DNA from: Gilliamella sp. App4-10
GTDB lineage: Bacteria; Pseudomonadota; Gammaproteobacteria; Enterobacterales; Orbaceae
Assembly (NCBI RefSeq): GCF_001690495.1
Contig: NZ_LZGS01000046.1
Coordinates: 82,602 to 146,601, forward strand
Reading direction: 5' to 3'
Length of the DNA stretch: 64,000 bases
In this document: positions 9,341 through 20,875 of the stretch, piece by piece
Numbering within the stretch: position 1 is the first letter of the stretch
How the letters are laid out: each line of letters opens with the position of its first letter
The notes under the pieces: generated by a model
Told to the model about the DNA's origin: nothing
The model's input: only the letters and a program-made list of their open reading frames with translations
Databases searched by the model: none
Position numbers and translations under genes: made by a program

Positions 9341-11038
9341 ATGAATAGCCACGAGTCAGCTGTATTTATTAATAAGTTACAAAAAATTGTTGGTGCTAAA
9401 CACACTTTAACCGATCCTGCGCGCACGTTACCTTACCGCCAAGGTATTCGCTTTGGCGAAGGTGATGCGTTAGCCGTTGTGCTGCCTGGGACGTTAGTTG
9501 AACAATGGCAAGTATTAAAAGCGTGTGTGGAAGCGAATGTTATTGTTATTACTCAATCAGCCAATACGGGGTTAACCGGTGGCTCTACCCCCGATGGTAA
9601 TGATTATGATCGGCCTATTGTTATTGTCAGTACCCGTCGATTAGATGGGATTAAAGTGATAGAAAATGGTGAGCAAGTTGTTTGCTTGCCAGGTAGCACG
9701 CTCTTTCGTTTAGAAAAGGAATTAAAAAAATATCATCGTGGACCGCACTCGGTCATTGGCTCATCTTGCATTGGTGCTTCAGTAATGGGTGGTGTGTGTA
9801 ATAATTCGGGTGGCGCACTGATTCAACGTGGTCCTGCGTATACCCAAATGGCGGTGTTTGCGCAATTAGACCAGCAAGGGCAGTTGCGCTTAGTGAATCA
9901 TTTAGGGATTGAACTCGGGGATGATCCTGAAACGATTTTACAGAACCTACAAAATCATACTTATACCGATAAAGAGATTAAACGTGATGCAGGCTTAGGT
10001 CATGATCATCATTATTGTGAGCATGTTCGTAAAATTGATGCTGATACACCCGCTCGCTTTAATGCAGATCCCGCCCGTCATTATGAAGCATCAGGTAGTG
10101 CGGGGCGATTGATGGTGTTTGCTGTGCGCCTTGATACATTCCCGTTAGAGAAAAAATCAGCCGTATTTTATATTGGCACCAATGATATTGAAGAATTAAA
10201 TGGTATTCGTCGTCACATTTTAAGTCAATTTAAAACATTGCCTGTGTCGGGCGAATATATGCACCGTGTGGCTTTTGATATTGCCGCTATATATGGAAAA
10301 CCGACCTTTTTAGCCATTAAAAATTTAGGTACGGATAGGATGCCTCGCATGTTTGTTTTTAAAAATTTGGTTGATCGTGTTACGGCGAAAATCCCATTCT
10401 TCCCTAAAAATTTTTCGGATCGGTTTTCTATTTTTGCTTGCAAATTTTTACCCAATCATTTACCCAAGTCATTACGTGATTATCGTGATCGTTATAAACA
10501 TCATCTTATTTTAAAAATGGCGGATGATGGGATTGCTGAAGCCGAAACTTTTTTAAAAGGTTATTTTCAAAATAAAAATGGCAATTATTTTTTGTGTAAT
10601 GAAAAAGAAGCCGAAGCAGCAATGTTACACCGTTTTGCAGCCGCTGGCGCAGCAACAGCTTATCGCAACGTGCATAGCAAAACAGTAGAAAATATTGTTG
10701 CGTTAGATATTGCGTTACGACGTAATGATACCGATTGGTTTGAAACACTGCCAGAAAACATCGATCAAAACTTTATTTATAAAATGTATTATGGGCATTT
10801 TTTCTGTTATGTGTTTCATCAAGACTACATTGCTAAAAAAGGTGTAGATTGTGATAAAGTCAAGGAAGAGATTTTAGCATTACTCGATCAGCGTGGTGCG
10901 CAATATCCAGCAGAGCATAATGTGGGGCACTTGTATCACGCTAATGCCGATCTAAAAAAATTCTATCAAGAGCTTGATCCCACAAACAGTCTGAACCCCG
11001 GTATAGGTAAAACGTCCAAAAAGAAAAATTGGGCTTAA
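9341..11038 (+). CDS. dld: Quinone-dependent D-lactate dehydrogenase Dld
   Basis: A membrane-associated FAD enzyme that oxidises D-lactate to pyruvate and feeds electrons to quinone. The 565-residue protein has the FAD-binding PCMH domain (TQSANTGLTGGSTPDGNDYD near residue 75), the GSSCIGASVMGGVCNNSGG block, and the Dld C-terminal membrane-binding and cap domains (PAEHNVGHLYHA, LDPTNSLNPGIGKTSKKK). E. coli Dld is 571 residues. The upstream TTG at 9323 is in frame, but the ATG at 9341 has an AAAGGAAAA ribosome site and is the better start. It is a single-gene unit with a terminator-like hairpin after it. Confidence 0.95.
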   Translation: MNSHESAVFINKLQKIVGAKHTLTDPARTLPYRQGIRFGEGDALAVVLPGTLVEQWQVLKACVEANVIVITQSANTGLTGGSTPDGNDYDRPIVIVSTRRLDGIKVIENGEQVVCLPGSTLFRLEKELKKYHRGPHSVIGSSCIGASVMGGVCNNSGGALIQRGPAYTQMAVFAQLDQQGQLRLVNHLGIELGDDPETILQNLQNHTYTDKEIKRDAGLGHDHHYCEHVRKIDADTPARFNADPARHYEASGSAGRLMVFAVRLDTFPLEKKSAVFYIGTNDIEELNGIRRHILSQFKTLPVSGEYMHRVAFDIAAIYGKPTFLAIKNLGTDRMPRMFVFKNLVDRVTAKIPFFPKNFSDRFSIFACKFLPNHLPKSLRDYRDRYKHHLILKMADDGIAEAETFLKGYFQNKNGNYFLCNEKEAEAAMLHRFAAAGAATAYRNVHSKTVENIVALDIALRRNDTDWFETLPENIDQNFIYKMYYGHFFCYVFHQDYIAKKGVDCDKVKEEILALLDQRGAQYPAEHNVGHLYHANADLKKFYQELDPTNSLNPGIGKTSKKKNWA

Positions 11039-11066
11039 TGCATGGTTGAGTTGCGTTAAATTGTAG

Positions 11067-11122
11067 ACACCGTCAAGTATTGAAATTTAACCGCCAAAAA
11101 ATACTATCTGATGGTGTTTTAT
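11067..11122 (+). terminator. Probable dld terminator
   Basis: ACACC (11067-11071) pairs with GGTGT (11113-11117). Further imperfect pairing (TCA/TGA and AGTATT/AATACT) brings the arms together, and TTTTATT follows. The stem has a bulge, so it is weaker than the others in this window. Confidence 0.55.
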
Positions 11123-11155
11123 TGAATAACTTCTGTAAATCTTTTTTAGATGGAT

Positions 11156-11186
11156 AATAACGCGATACAACAGCTATCGCGTTATT
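11156..11186 (-). terminator. mutS terminator hairpin
   Basis: A perfect 12-base stem (11156-11167 with 11175-11186, AATAACGCGATA) with a 7-base loop lies just past the mutS stop. The U-tract on the minus strand is weak, but position and stem strength fit the end of mutS. Confidence 0.65.
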
Positions 11187-11191
11187 TCAGA

Positions 11192-13750
11192 TCATAGCAA
11201 TTTTTTTAATTGATATAACATCTCTAATGCTTGTTTTGGTGTTAAAGCATCGGGGTCAATCTCTTTTAACGCTTCTTCCACTTCTGACGGTTCAGGTTTG
11301 TCAATTAAAGAAAGTTGCGATTTATCAACACCACTGTTAGCAGATTGTTTTGAGATAATTTCAAGCTCTTTCAATTTTTGTTTAGCCCGTTTTAATACTG
11401 CCTTAGGCACACCTGCAAGCCCTGCCACAGCAATCCCAAAACTTTTACTCGCAGCGCCTTCAGAAACTTCATGAATAAAAGCAACGTTGTTATCGTGTTC
11501 AATCGCATCGAAGTGGACGTTATAAACGCCTTGCATATGTTCTGGTAACTGGGTTAATTCAAAATAATGAGTTGCAAAAAGTGTCATTGATTTGATTTGA
11601 TTGGCTAAATTCTCAGCACAGGCCCAAGCTAAAGATAGCCCATCATACGTTGAGGTACCTCGGCCGATTTCGTCCATTAAAACAAGGCTTTGTTCTGTAG
11701 CATTGTGCATAATGTTAGCCGTTTCGGTCATTTCGACCATAAAGGTAGAGCGACCTGATGCCAAATCATCAGAGGCACCAATTCGGGTAAAAATTCGATC
11801 AACAGGTCCAATGATTGCTTTAGATGCAGGGACAAAACTACCAATATAAGCCAGTAGAACAATTAAGGCTGCTTGGCGCATATAGGTACTTTTTCCCCCC
11901 ATATTGGGACCAGTAATAATTAGCATTCGCCTATTTGGCAATAATAATAACGAGTTTGCAATAAATGGTGTTTGTAAAACTTGCTCAATCACCACATGTC
12001 GCCCATCTTTAATTTCTATACCAGCATTGGTCGATAGTGTCGGTTTTTGGTAGTTAAGCGTTAATGCCCGTTCTGCTAAATTGGTAAGCACATCAAGTTC
12101 GGCAATGGCCTCAGCGCTGATTTGCATATCGGCTAGATCTGGCATTAATAGATCAAATAGCTGTTCGTAAAGTTGCTTTTCAAGTGCTAAGGCTCGTCCT
12201 TTAGCGGTGAGCACTTTATCTTCGTACTCTTTAAGTTCAGGGATGATATATCGTTCAACATTTTTCAGCGTTTGACGGCGAGTATAATGAATTGGCGCTA
12301 AATGGCTTTGCCCTCGACTGATTTGAATATAGTAACCGTGCACTGCATTAAATCCAACTTTTAACGTATCAATGCCAAGAGTTTCACGCTCTCGGATTTC
12401 AAGCTGTTCTAAGTAGTTGGTTGCCCCATCAGCTAAACTACGCAATTCGTCAAGTTCTGCATTATACCCGCTGGCAATCACGCCACCATCACGAATAATC
12501 ACGGGTGGCGCTTCAACAATGGCGCGCGTTAATAGATCGGCGATACTTTCAAATTGATTTATCTTGGCACGCAAGCCAATTAATGCGGGTGAAGTTAAGC
12601 AACTCAATAGTTTTTGTAATTGCGGTAGCAGATTATAAGCATCACGCAAACGAGCAAAATCACGAGGCCGAGCGGTACGCAGTGCTAGCCTTGCTAAAAT
12701 ACGCTCTAAATCACCAATTTGTTTTAGTAGCGGATTAACATCATCAATATAATTTTGTAATTCACTAATCGCTTGTTGCCGATTTTGTAATATTGTTAAA
12801 TTACGGATTGGTGAGTGTAACCAACGTTTAAGCATACGGCTGCCCATTGGCGTTTGGGTTTTATCGAGTATGTCTGCAACCGTATTTTGTGTTCCACCTG
12901 TTAGGTTTTCGGTAATTTCTAGATTGCGACGGGTTGCGGCATCTAGCACAACAAAGTCATTGGTCGATTGCTTGATAATGGAACGTATATGAGGCAGAGC
13001 AGTGCGCTGCGTATCTTTAACATATTGCAATAAGCAACCCGCAGCACAAAGTGCATAATTGCATGCTTCTACACCAAATCCAACTAAATCATTGGTGCCA
13101 AATTGCAAATTAAGCTGTTGTTTTGCCGTTTCAAGATCAAAGTCCCATTGTGGACGACGGCGCAGACCATGGCGATTTTCAATTAATGGCATGGATTGAA
13201 ATTCTTCTGGATATAGCAATTCAACAGGGCTAGTACGTTGCAGTTCAGCTTGCATCGCCTCAAAGTTGTCACATTCAAAAACATAAAAGCGACCAGAACT
13301 AATGTCGAGTGTGGCATAGCCATAATGGTTTTTATTTTGCCAGATTGAAGCAAGTAAATTATCTTTGCGATCTTCTAGTAATAATTCATCACTGACTGTG
13401 CCAGGAGTAACAATACGAACCACTTTACGTTCAACAGGCCCTTTGGTTGTTGCTGGATCGCCTATTTGTTCACAAATAGCCACCGATTCACCTAGTGAGA
13501 TTAACTTGGCTAAATAACTTTCAACCGCATGATAAGGCACCCCCGCCATAGGAATCGGTACACCATTTGACGAGCCACGCTTTGTGAGCGAAATATCTAA
13601 AAGCTGCGAGGCACGCTTGGCATCATCATAAAACATCTCATAAAAATCACCCATGCGATAAAAAAGCAAAATATCGGGATTTTCGGCTTTTAATCTTAAA
13701 TACTGCCGCATCATTGGTGTGTGGTCGGTTAAATTGTCTTCATTCATCAT
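11192..13750 (-). CDS. mutS: DNA mismatch repair protein MutS
   Basis: Recognises mismatches and small loops and starts methyl-directed repair with MutL. The 852-residue protein is full length (E. coli 853). Domain I has the mismatch-probing Phe-x-Glu motif within [11 protein letters not shown] near residue 35. The ATPase has Walker [10 protein letters not shown] at about residue 615, the STFMVEM signature, Walker [17 protein letters not shown], and the FATHYFEL block. The C-terminal tail ([17 protein letters not shown]) carries the tetramer-forming region. The start has two adjacent ATGs. No mutL or rpoS neighbours are present; it stands alone between dld and a long intergenic region. Confidence 0.97.
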   Translation of the reverse strand: MMNEDNLTDHTPMMRQYLRLKAENPDILLFYRMGDFYEMFYDDAKRASQLLDISLTKRGSSNGVPIPMAGVPYHAVESYLAKLISLGESVAICEQIGDPATTKGPVERKVVRIVTPGTVSDELLLEDRKDNLLASIWQNKNHYGYATLDISSGRFYVFECDNFEAMQAELQRTSPVELLYPEEFQSMPLIENRHGLRRRPQWDFDLETAKQQLNLQFGTNDLVGFGVEACNYALCAAGCLLQYVKDTQRTALPHIRSIIKQSTNDFVVLDAATRRNLEITENLTGGTQNTVADILDKTQTPMGSRMLKRWLHSPIRNLTILQNRQQAISELQNYIDDVNPLLKQIGDLERILARLALRTARPRDFARLRDAYNLLPQLQKLLSCLTSPALIGLRAKINQFESIADLLTRAIVEAPPVIIRDGGVIASGYNAELDELRSLADGATNYLEQLEIRERETLGIDTLKVGFNAVHGYYIQISRGQSHLAPIHYTRRQTLKNVERYIIPELKEYEDKVLTAKGRALALEKQLYEQLFDLLMPDLADMQISAEAIAELDVLTNLAERALTLNYQKPTLSTNAGIEIKDGRHVVIEQVLQTPFIANSLLLLPNRRMLIITGPNMGGKSTYMRQAALIVLLAYIGSFVPASKAIIGPVDRIFTRIGASDDLASGRSTFMVEMTETANIMHNATEQSLVLMDEIGRGTSTYDGLSLAWACAENLANQIKSMTLFATHYFELTQLPEHMQGVYNVHFDAIEHDNNVAFIHEVSEGAASKSFGIAVAGLAGVPKAVLKRAKQKLKELEIISKQSANSGVDKSQLSLIDKPEPSEVEEALKEIDPDALTPKQALEMLYQLKKLL

Positions 13751-14039
13751 GGCATTATTTCTTTTCGTTTTTAAAAATCAATCTATTTACTTATTAGTTT
13801 GTGTCAAATAATCACTTATTTTGTTATTTAAGTGTACTTATAACGGTAATAAAAATTGTAATAAATTTTAATAAAAAAGCTTTAGCGTTTTAAGATTGTA
13901 TCATTATATATGATCCCTAAAAGGAAAAGTGTGTCAATAAATGAATTTAAAAATCGCAAAACATAAAAGGGTATGTGATGATGTAAATTGAAATCGAAAA
14001 AACAAGAAAAAAATTAAATATAATTAATATTATATCTAA

Positions 14040-14061
14040 GCTGTTTTTATATAAAAACAGC
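14040..14061. repeat. Perfect 22-base palindrome
   Basis: GCTGTTTTTATATAAAAACAGC is its own reverse complement at 14040-14061. It lies in the gap between mutS and gapA, at the left edge of the structured-looking region. It may be a hairpin, for example a terminator-like element without a T-tract, or a protein-binding site. Confidence 0.6.
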
Positions 14062-14080
14062 CCAATTTTCACAACACCCA

Positions 14081-14410
14081 AAAGTCAATACAGTAACTAT
14101 TCCGGCATCAGAAAGTGCCAACAACTGAGAGAGGTTAACACGCCAAACAGGAAGGTTTTGCGAGGCGATGCTTTGTTTTAAATAAATCACAAACGATGCG
14201 TTATAACCGCACAAAATATTTGTCTATTTTAAAAGACAGTCCAATTGCAGTTATCACTGATTTATCCGTTCAATTAACGGTAACAACCCGAAAGGCTAAA
14301 AGATATCTTAACCTATTATAACATCAACAATTATTAACGTGTTTAGGCCGTGCAACCGAGCGAGGTTATTAGTTTTAAGGTAGTTTTCAGGGATGTTTAA
14401 AGCAAAATGT
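14081..14410 (+). ncRNA. Candidate structured RNA or gapA leader region
   Basis: Within the 930-base gap 13751-14680 this part is visibly less AT-rich than its flanks and holds several short potential stem-loops: AAAC-AGGAAG-GTTT near 14135-14155, CCGTT-CAATT-AACGG near 14268-14282, CC-GAAA-GG near 14288, and AACC-GAGCGA-GGTT near 14356-14370. The first has AGGA in its loop, which resembles a CsrA site. I could not match it to tmRNA, RNase P RNA, 6S RNA, 4.5S RNA, CsrB or a known riboswitch. A 41-codon ORF (14196-14321, MRYNRTKYLS...) runs through it without a ribosome site. Strand is inferred from gapA. The rest of the gap is AT-rich, with a TTGACT hexamer at about 14469 as a possible gapA promoter part. 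Confidence 0.35.
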
Positions 14411-14629
14411 TTTAGCTCACTTTTTATTCGGTTGAATCTATAACACATATAAACTTTTTGGAATGATGTTTGACTATAGTAGTGAGGCTTATCATGATGG
14501 CGGTTATGTTAAATAACACAATGATTTTATTTGCAATAATTTATTTAATCTGCGCTTAGGCTCATCTATTTAATCAATTCGTGTTTAATTATTAGGAATC
14601 TTCTTGAATAAGTCTTTAAAATTTGATAG

Positions 14630-15676
<1,047 letters not shown>

Positions 15677-15706
15677 TAACTAAATTTTAGTTAGTTGATT
15701 TAAAAG

Positions 15707-15730
15707 AGCGGCCTTGGGTCGCTTTTTTTA
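15707..15730 (+). terminator. gapA terminator
   Basis: A 7-base stem, AGCGGCC with GGTCGCT (one G-T pair) and loop TTG, is followed by seven Ts at 15723-15729. This is a textbook intrinsic terminator just after gapA. Confidence 0.9.
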
Positions 15731-15762
15731 TGGCTTTATAAAATTAAATTATGTGACCCTAA

Positions 15763-15795
15763 AAAAACGCCCATTTTTACAAATGAGCGTTTTTA
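15763..15795. terminator. Bidirectional terminator between gapA and cspC
   Basis: AAAAACGC pairs with GCGTTTTT, and CATTT pairs with AAATG inside it, with one mismatch and loop TTAC. A-tract and T-tract flank the stem, so it can stop transcription from both convergent genes. It is nearest the cspC stop on the minus strand. Confidence 0.85.
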
Positions 15796-15807
15796 TAATT
15801 AAATTTA

Positions 15808-16017
15808 TTAAATAACAACAACTTCAGCTGCTGCCGGCCCACGTGGGCTATCTTGGATAGCAAATTCAACTTGTTGTCCTTCAGCTAAGGTTTTAAAACC
15901 GTCACCTGAAATAGCAGAAAAATGAACAAATACATCTTTACTTCCATCCGCAGGGGTAATAAAACCAAAACCTTTACTTTCATTAAACCATTTTACTTGA
16001 CCTGTTTTCTTATTCAT
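15808..16017 (-). CDS. cspC: Cold-shock family RNA chaperone, CspC/CspE type
   Basis: A 69-residue single-domain OB-fold protein that binds single-stranded RNA and DNA and melts RNA structure. RNP1 (KGFGFI) and RNP2 (VFVHF) are intact. The [22 protein letters not shown] stretch and the [10 protein letters not shown] end look closer to E. coli CspC than CspE by eye. A GGATG ribosome site lies eight bases before the ATG. The gene has a long AT-rich leader, as is usual for csp genes. The paralogue name is a judgement. Confidence 0.9.
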   Translation of the reverse strand: MNKKTGQVKWFNESKGFGFITPADGSKDVFVHFSAISGDGFKTLAEGQQVEFAIQDSPRGPAAAEVVVI

Positions 16018-16407
16018 TTACTAACATCCTAACAATAATTAATAATTAGCCTTTTTGGCTCGCGTGGGCTTTAACATTACATTAATTATGTAACTTTAAA
16101 ACCATGATAATGCGTTCAAATCTACATTATTAAAGTTAGTCGTTTTCATAATTTTGTACTTTGTTGTTTACCCAGTGCTATTACCGCATAAATTATAATC
16201 AAAAGCAAGATGTTAATCACAAATTTTTTAAGCTATGGTAAAGTTTTTTCTCAAATTTTTTAGAAAATTACATATTAATTGATAAAAAGCAAAATTTGTG
16301 TAGTTACAACTTTAGCTAATTTGAAAAGTTAATAAATTTAAAAAATAAAAAAAGCCATAAAATAATATTTATGGCTTTTTGAGTGGTTATTTTTCGGGCG
16401 TTAAATT
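16018..16407 (-). other. cspC leader and promoter region, ppa terminator side
   Basis: 390 bases between ppa and cspC, both on the minus strand. On that strand a TATAAT hexamer (16192-16197) would place the cspC start of transcription about 170 bases before its ATG, which matches the long cold-shock leaders known from E. coli cspA. I could not find a clear -35 or cold box. The ppa terminator lies at 16349-16380. Confidence 0.4.
16349..16380 (-). terminator. ppa terminator
   Basis: AAAAAGCCATAAA pairs with TTTATGGCTTTTT across a 6-base loop. On the minus strand the stem ends in a run of Ts (complement of 16341-16353). It is placed right after the ppa stop. Confidence 0.9.
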
Positions 16408-16938
16408 TTATTTGTTTTTTGCTCGTTCAAATGATTCAATAATTTCTTTACGAGCAGCTTCAGCATTGTCCCAACCGTCAACTTTAACCCATTTACCTTT
16501 TTCTAATGCTTTGTATTGTTCAAAAAAGTGTTTGATTTGCGATTTGAGTAATTCAGGTAAATCATCGACGTCTTTAATATGATCATATTCTTTTGATAGT
16601 TTGCTGTGAGGTACTGCAACCAGTTTTGCATCTTGACCTGCTTCGTCAGTCATTTTTAATACCCCGACTGGGCGACAACGAATAACAGAGCCCGGTTGTA
16701 GTGGGTATGGCGTTGGGACTAATACATCAACTGGATCACCATCTAATGATAATGTGTGATTAATATAACCATAGTTACATGGATAAAACATTGCTGTTGC
16801 CATAAAACGGTCAACAAATACAGCACCGGTATCTTTATCGACTTCATATTTTATTGGATCAGCATTAGCTGGAATTTCAATCACAACGTAAATATCATCT
16901 GGTAATTCTTTACCTGCTGGTACATTTAAAAGTCCCAT
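16408..16938 (-). CDS. ppa: Inorganic pyrophosphatase
   Basis: Hydrolyses pyrophosphate to phosphate and so pulls biosynthetic reactions forward. The 176-residue protein equals E. coli Ppa in length and has the signature DGDPVDVLV with the metal-binding aspartates near residues 66-71, plus [16 protein letters not shown] and the KDVDDLPE block. A GAGGA ribosome site precedes the ATG at 16936-16938. It is a single-gene unit with its own terminator. Confidence 0.97.
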   Translation of the reverse strand: MGLLNVPAGKELPDDIYVVIEIPANADPIKYEVDKDTGAVFVDRFMATAMFYPCNYGYINHTLSLDGDPVDVLVPTPYPLQPGSVIRCRPVGVLKMTDEAGQDAKLVAVPHSKLSKEYDHIKDVDDLPELLKSQIKHFFEQYKALEKGKWVKVDGWDNAEAARKEIIESFERAKNK

Positions 16939-17001
16939 TTTTGTATCCTCTATCTAAGTTTATATGTGTTTGTTAATAACAATAAGCGCACATTATAAAG
17001 A

Positions 17002-17538
17002 TTATTTTGTATCGCTCAATTCTTTTAAATATTGAAAAATTTGCTTTGCCGATTTGACGGGTTTATTTGCTTCTTGCTCTTTTTTAGCTAAACGAGCTAA
17101 AGTGCGCAGTTGCTGGCGATCGGCTGTTGGGTATAAGTCCATAATGGTTTCAGCATCGCTAGTTGCAATCAGGTCATCGCGTAGCTTTTCAAGTTTGTGA
17201 AATAAAGCAATTTGCTGATTGTGGCGATTTTTGAGCTTATCAAGCGCTTGGCTAATAGGTTCAATATCTCGGCTACGTAGAAGCTTGCCAATATATTGAA
17301 TTTGTCTACGATACCCTTCTTTTTTTATCTTCTGCGCAAGTTCAATGGCATAAATAAGATCCTCATCAAGAGGGATTTTTTCCAGTTCGTTTTTGCTTAA
17401 ATTGACAAGCTCGATACCTAATTTTTTTAGGGCTTCGGCATCGCGTTTGATTTCACTTTTACTAACGTAGATGATTTCGTCATCTTCTGTGTCAATAGCG
17501 AAGTTGGGTTCTAAGTTTTTCTCTTGATTATGATTCAT
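17002..17538 (-). CDS. darP: Ribosome-associated protein DarP (YjgA)
   Basis: A 178-residue, helix-rich charged protein. DarP helps late assembly of the 50S subunit in E. coli. Recognisable blocks are [37 protein letters not shown] and the [14 protein letters not shown] segment. It is divergent from pmbA, the same arrangement as yjgA-pmbA in E. coli, which supports both names. Confidence 0.92.
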   Translation of the reverse strand: MNHNQEKNLEPNFAIDTEDDEIIYVSKSEIKRDAEALKKLGIELVNLSKNELEKIPLDEDLIYAIELAQKIKKEGYRRQIQYIGKLLRSRDIEPISQALDKLKNRHNQQIALFHKLEKLRDDLIATSDAETIMDLYPTADRQQLRTLARLAKKEQEANKPVKSAKQIFQYLKELSDTK

Positions 17539-17615
17539 ATTATTTCTTTTGTTAACTAATATTCAATTCTGGCTTATTATAACGTATCACTAGCAGAATT
17601 GTAGAAAATAATAAA

Positions 17616-18968
17616 ATGAGTATTGAACAGATTAAAAAAGAAGCCTTACATCAAAAAGAGAATTTATCGGCGATTGTTGCTAATGCCATTAAACAAGCAA
17701 AACCTCGTGTTGATGCAGTTGAGGTGTCAATTAATCAATCAACTGGTATTAGTGTAAGTACGCGGATGGGAGAAACCGAAAATGTGGAATTTAATAGTGA
17801 TGGGGCATTATCCATTACTGTTTATCAAGATCAACGTAAAGGCAGTGCGTCAACCAATGACTTGTCCTCTCAAGCCATTTTGCAAACGGTGGATATGGCC
17901 ATTAATATTATGCAATATACCTCGCCCGATCCTTGTTCTGGTTTGGGCGATGTAAGCCAAATGGCGTTTAATCCACCCGATTTAGATTTGTTTTATCCAA
18001 GTGATTTAAATGTTGATAATGCCATTGAACAGGCCAAACAAGCCGAGCTAACTGCGCTCAATCATTCTAAATTAATTAATACTGATGGCGGCTATTTTAG
18101 TAGTCGCTATGGTGTTTATGTTTATGGTAATAGTTTGGGGATGTTACAAGGTTATTGTGCAAGTTCACATTCACTTTCATGTTCAGTCATTGCTGAACAA
18201 GCAGGGCAGATGGAAAGTAATTATGCCTATACTTCATCACGCGATTTTAGTGAATTAAAATCAGCAAATTGGGTTGGCATGCAAGCGGCTGATAGAGCGA
18301 TTTCACATTTAGGCGCTAAGCAAATCGCAACCATGCAAGTTCCAGTGTTATTTTGTGCTGAAGTTGCTGTTGGACTCATTAGGCATTTGATTGGTGCCAT
18401 AAGTGGTGGTGCAATTTATCGTAAATCGTCATTTCTTTTAGATAGTGTTGGACAAACTATTTTTCCTAAATGGCTGACAATTTATGAAGATCCGCATATT
18501 TTAAAAGGTGTTGGATCATCGCCTTTTGATAGTGAGGGCACAAAAACGGTTAAGCGCAATATTGTTGAACAAGGCGTGTTGCAAACTTATTTGTTAGGCA
18601 ATTATTCTGCTCGTAAATTGGGATTAACCTCGACTGGTCATGCAGGGGGAATTCATAATTGGTTTGTATCACCAAGCCAAACTAATGCGGGTTTTGATGA
18701 TTTGCTTAAAAAATTGGATAAAGGTGTTGTTGTGACTTCGTTAATGGGGCAAGGTGTTAATAGTGTGACAGGAGATTATTCACGCGGAGCCACAGGTTTT
18801 TGGGTTGAAAATGGACAAATTCAATATCCAGTTAGCGAAATTACCATTGCTGGTAATCTTAAAGATATATATAAAAACATTGTAGCAATTGGTAATGATA
18901 TCGAAACAAGAACGAATATTCAATGTGGTTCGATTTTGATTGATAATATGAGCATAGCTGGAAAATAA
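17616..18968 (+). CDS. pmbA: Metalloprotease PmbA (TldE)
   Basis: One half of the TldD/TldE protease, which trims peptides such as modified microcins and helps degrade CcdA in E. coli. The 450-residue protein has the family's N-terminal VSTRMGETENVEF region and late GAIYRKSSFLLDS and SPFDSEGTKTVKRNIVEQGVL blocks. TldE is thought to be the non-catalytic partner; tldD is not in this window. The gene begins at an ATG at 17616 and ends eight bases before the SulP transporter gene, so the two probably share a transcript. Confidence 0.95.
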   Translation: MSIEQIKKEALHQKENLSAIVANAIKQAKPRVDAVEVSINQSTGISVSTRMGETENVEFNSDGALSITVYQDQRKGSASTNDLSSQAILQTVDMAINIMQYTSPDPCSGLGDVSQMAFNPPDLDLFYPSDLNVDNAIEQAKQAELTALNHSKLINTDGGYFSSRYGVYVYGNSLGMLQGYCASSHSLSCSVIAEQAGQMESNYAYTSSRDFSELKSANWVGMQAADRAISHLGAKQIATMQVPVLFCAEVAVGLIRHLIGAISGGAIYRKSSFLLDSVGQTIFPKWLTIYEDPHILKGVGSSPFDSEGTKTVKRNIVEQGVLQTYLLGNYSARKLGLTSTGHAGGIHNWFVSPSQTNAGFDDLLKKLDKGVVVTSLMGQGVNSVTGDYSRGATGFWVENGQIQYPVSEITIAGNLKDIYKNIVAIGNDIETRTNIQCGSILIDNMSIAGK

Positions 18969-18976
18969 GGAACAGT

Positions 18977-20710
18977 ATGGGCAGGTTTTTTCACAGTGCT
19001 TTTTTTCAAAAAATAGATTCATGGATGCCAGGATTAGGCAGTCTATTACAGTATAGACGTGAATATCTTAATTTTGACATTAAGGCAGGTTTATCGGTTG
19101 CTGCTGTTTCATTACCAGTGTCAATTGCTTATGCTGAATTGACTGGCGTTGGTGCTATAGCTGGACTGTATTCGACCATTTTGCCTTTAATTGTATATGC
19201 GCTTTTTGGTTCTTCTAAACAGCTGATTGTCGGACCTGATACGGCCACTTGTGCAGTGGTTGCTGCCGTTGTATTGCCGTTAGCGGCAAATGATCCAATC
19301 TTGCGTTGGCAGTTAGTTGTTATATTAACCATAATGATTGGTATCTGGTGTATCATCGCTGGAAAGCTGCATCTTGGCGCACTAGCTGACTTACTTAGCC
19401 AGCCCATTTTAATTGGTTTATTGAATGGTATTTCAATCACCATTATGGTTGATCAGTTAGCCAAAACATTGGGCTTTAGTTATGATTATTCTTATTTGAT
19501 TGAGCGTATTGTGTATTTTCCTTTTAAAATATTACAAATTCATCTAGGTACTGCACTGGTTTCATTTTTTACATTATTAATTTTAATTGTTTCAAAGCGT
19601 TTAAAGCCTCAATATCCAGCGCCGCTGTTAGCCGTCATTGTGATGACTTTTTTTTCATGGCTGTTTAATTTTGATCATTTTAATATTCGTATCATTGGTA
19701 ATGTGAACGGTGATTTTATACCTGTCGAATCATGGCTTGATTTCGATAAAGGTTTAATGCGTGATTTAGTTGTCCCTTCACTTAATATTGCCATTATCTG
19801 TTTTGTGAGTATGATGATAACGGTGCGCAGTTTTGCCTCGAAAAATAACTACGAAACCAATGCTGATATTGAGTTTAAAGCATTGGGTATCGCCAATATT
19901 GTAGCAGGATTATCCCAAGGTTTTGTTGTTAGTGGCACATCATCCAGAACCGCTGTGAATGATGCCAATGGAGGAAAAACTCAGCTCGTTTCGATTATTG
20001 CAGCAATGTTAATTGGTATAGTGGTATTGTTTTTTCTTTCACCTTTACAATTTATTCCAACTTGCGTGTTAGGAGTGATTTTAATTTACTCTTCAATGTC
20101 GTTAATCAATTTTCAAACAATTATCCGTTTTTTTAAATTTGACCGAGACGCATTTTATTTAAGTTTGACAACGCTCGTTTCAGTGCTTGTAATTGGTATT
20201 ATTCCAGGTATGGCACTGGCGGTACTGCTAGGTCTATTTTTATTTTTACGCCGCGTATTTAGGCCAAAAGATCAATTACTAGGTATTGATGAAAGTGGTC
20301 GCATTCATTCAATAGGTCAGGATGTACGACCAGTCAATAACACGATGATTTATCGATTTAATTCTCCGTTAACTTATTTCAATATTGCTTATTTTAGACG
20401 AAGAATTATTAGTTATATTGACGAAGCAGATGAGTCTATAAATTATGTGATTGTTGATGCGATTCCTTGCTTTACTTATAAAGATGTGAGTGTGTTGTCG
20501 GGCATTAATGAATTAGTAAACTCTTTAAAAGTAAGAAACGTCATTTTAATCTTATCTGGCCGACGCAAAACTCTTAAAAACTGGTTTAAACAAATGAATA
20601 TTAAGCTTGATGATAATTATATTGATTTTGCTTATGATCTCTATTTTGCGGTTAAATTAGTCCAAAGTAAGGAACAAATAAATAGTAAAGTTGATGATGA
20701 ATCTATTTAG
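18977..20710 (+). CDS. SulP family anion transporter with STAS domain (DauA-like)
   Basis: A 577-residue SLC26/SulP membrane transporter. Residues about 25-430 form the transmembrane core with the signature LPVSIAYAELTGVGAIAGLYST and the QLIVGPDTAT block. The C-terminus (about 450-560) is a cytoplasmic STAS domain (MIYRFNSPLTYFNIAYFRRR, VIVDAIPCFTYKDVSVL). Overall it resembles E. coli DauA, a C4-dicarboxylate carrier of 559 residues, but SulP substrates (sulfate, bicarbonate, dicarboxylates) cannot be told by eye. An AAGGAAC ribosome site precedes the ATG, close behind pmbA. Confidence 0.85.
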   Translation: MGRFFHSAFFQKIDSWMPGLGSLLQYRREYLNFDIKAGLSVAAVSLPVSIAYAELTGVGAIAGLYSTILPLIVYALFGSSKQLIVGPDTATCAVVAAVVLPLAANDPILRWQLVVILTIMIGIWCIIAGKLHLGALADLLSQPILIGLLNGISITIMVDQLAKTLGFSYDYSYLIERIVYFPFKILQIHLGTALVSFFTLLILIVSKRLKPQYPAPLLAVIVMTFFSWLFNFDHFNIRIIGNVNGDFIPVESWLDFDKGLMRDLVVPSLNIAIICFVSMMITVRSFASKNNYETNADIEFKALGIANIVAGLSQGFVVSGTSSRTAVNDANGGKTQLVSIIAAMLIGIVVLFFLSPLQFIPTCVLGVILIYSSMSLINFQTIIRFFKFDRDAFYLSLTTLVSVLVIGIIPGMALAVLLGLFLFLRRVFRPKDQLLGIDESGRIHSIGQDVRPVNNTMIYRFNSPLTYFNIAYFRRRIISYIDEADESINYVIVDAIPCFTYKDVSVLSGINELVNSLKVRNVILILSGRRKTLKNWFKQMNIKLDDNYIDFAYDLYFAVKLVQSKEQINSKVDDESI

Positions 20711-20875
20711 TTATCGTGACCATTAATAAAATCGGAAGGATTGTTTTTTTATTTATCTCAGAGCCCTTGATTTCGATAGGTAAAGCAATATTAATATAGA
20801 CAATTGCCTACAAATTTAAGTACAATATTGGATCTTTCAAATGAAGCATTTTAGTAAACAATATTAGGGGTAAAA

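Noticed and set aside
14081..14410. Match to a TPP riboswitch because of CTGAGA
   Set aside because: Only the CTGAGA piece is present; the other conserved segments of that class are missing and gapA is not a thiamine gene.
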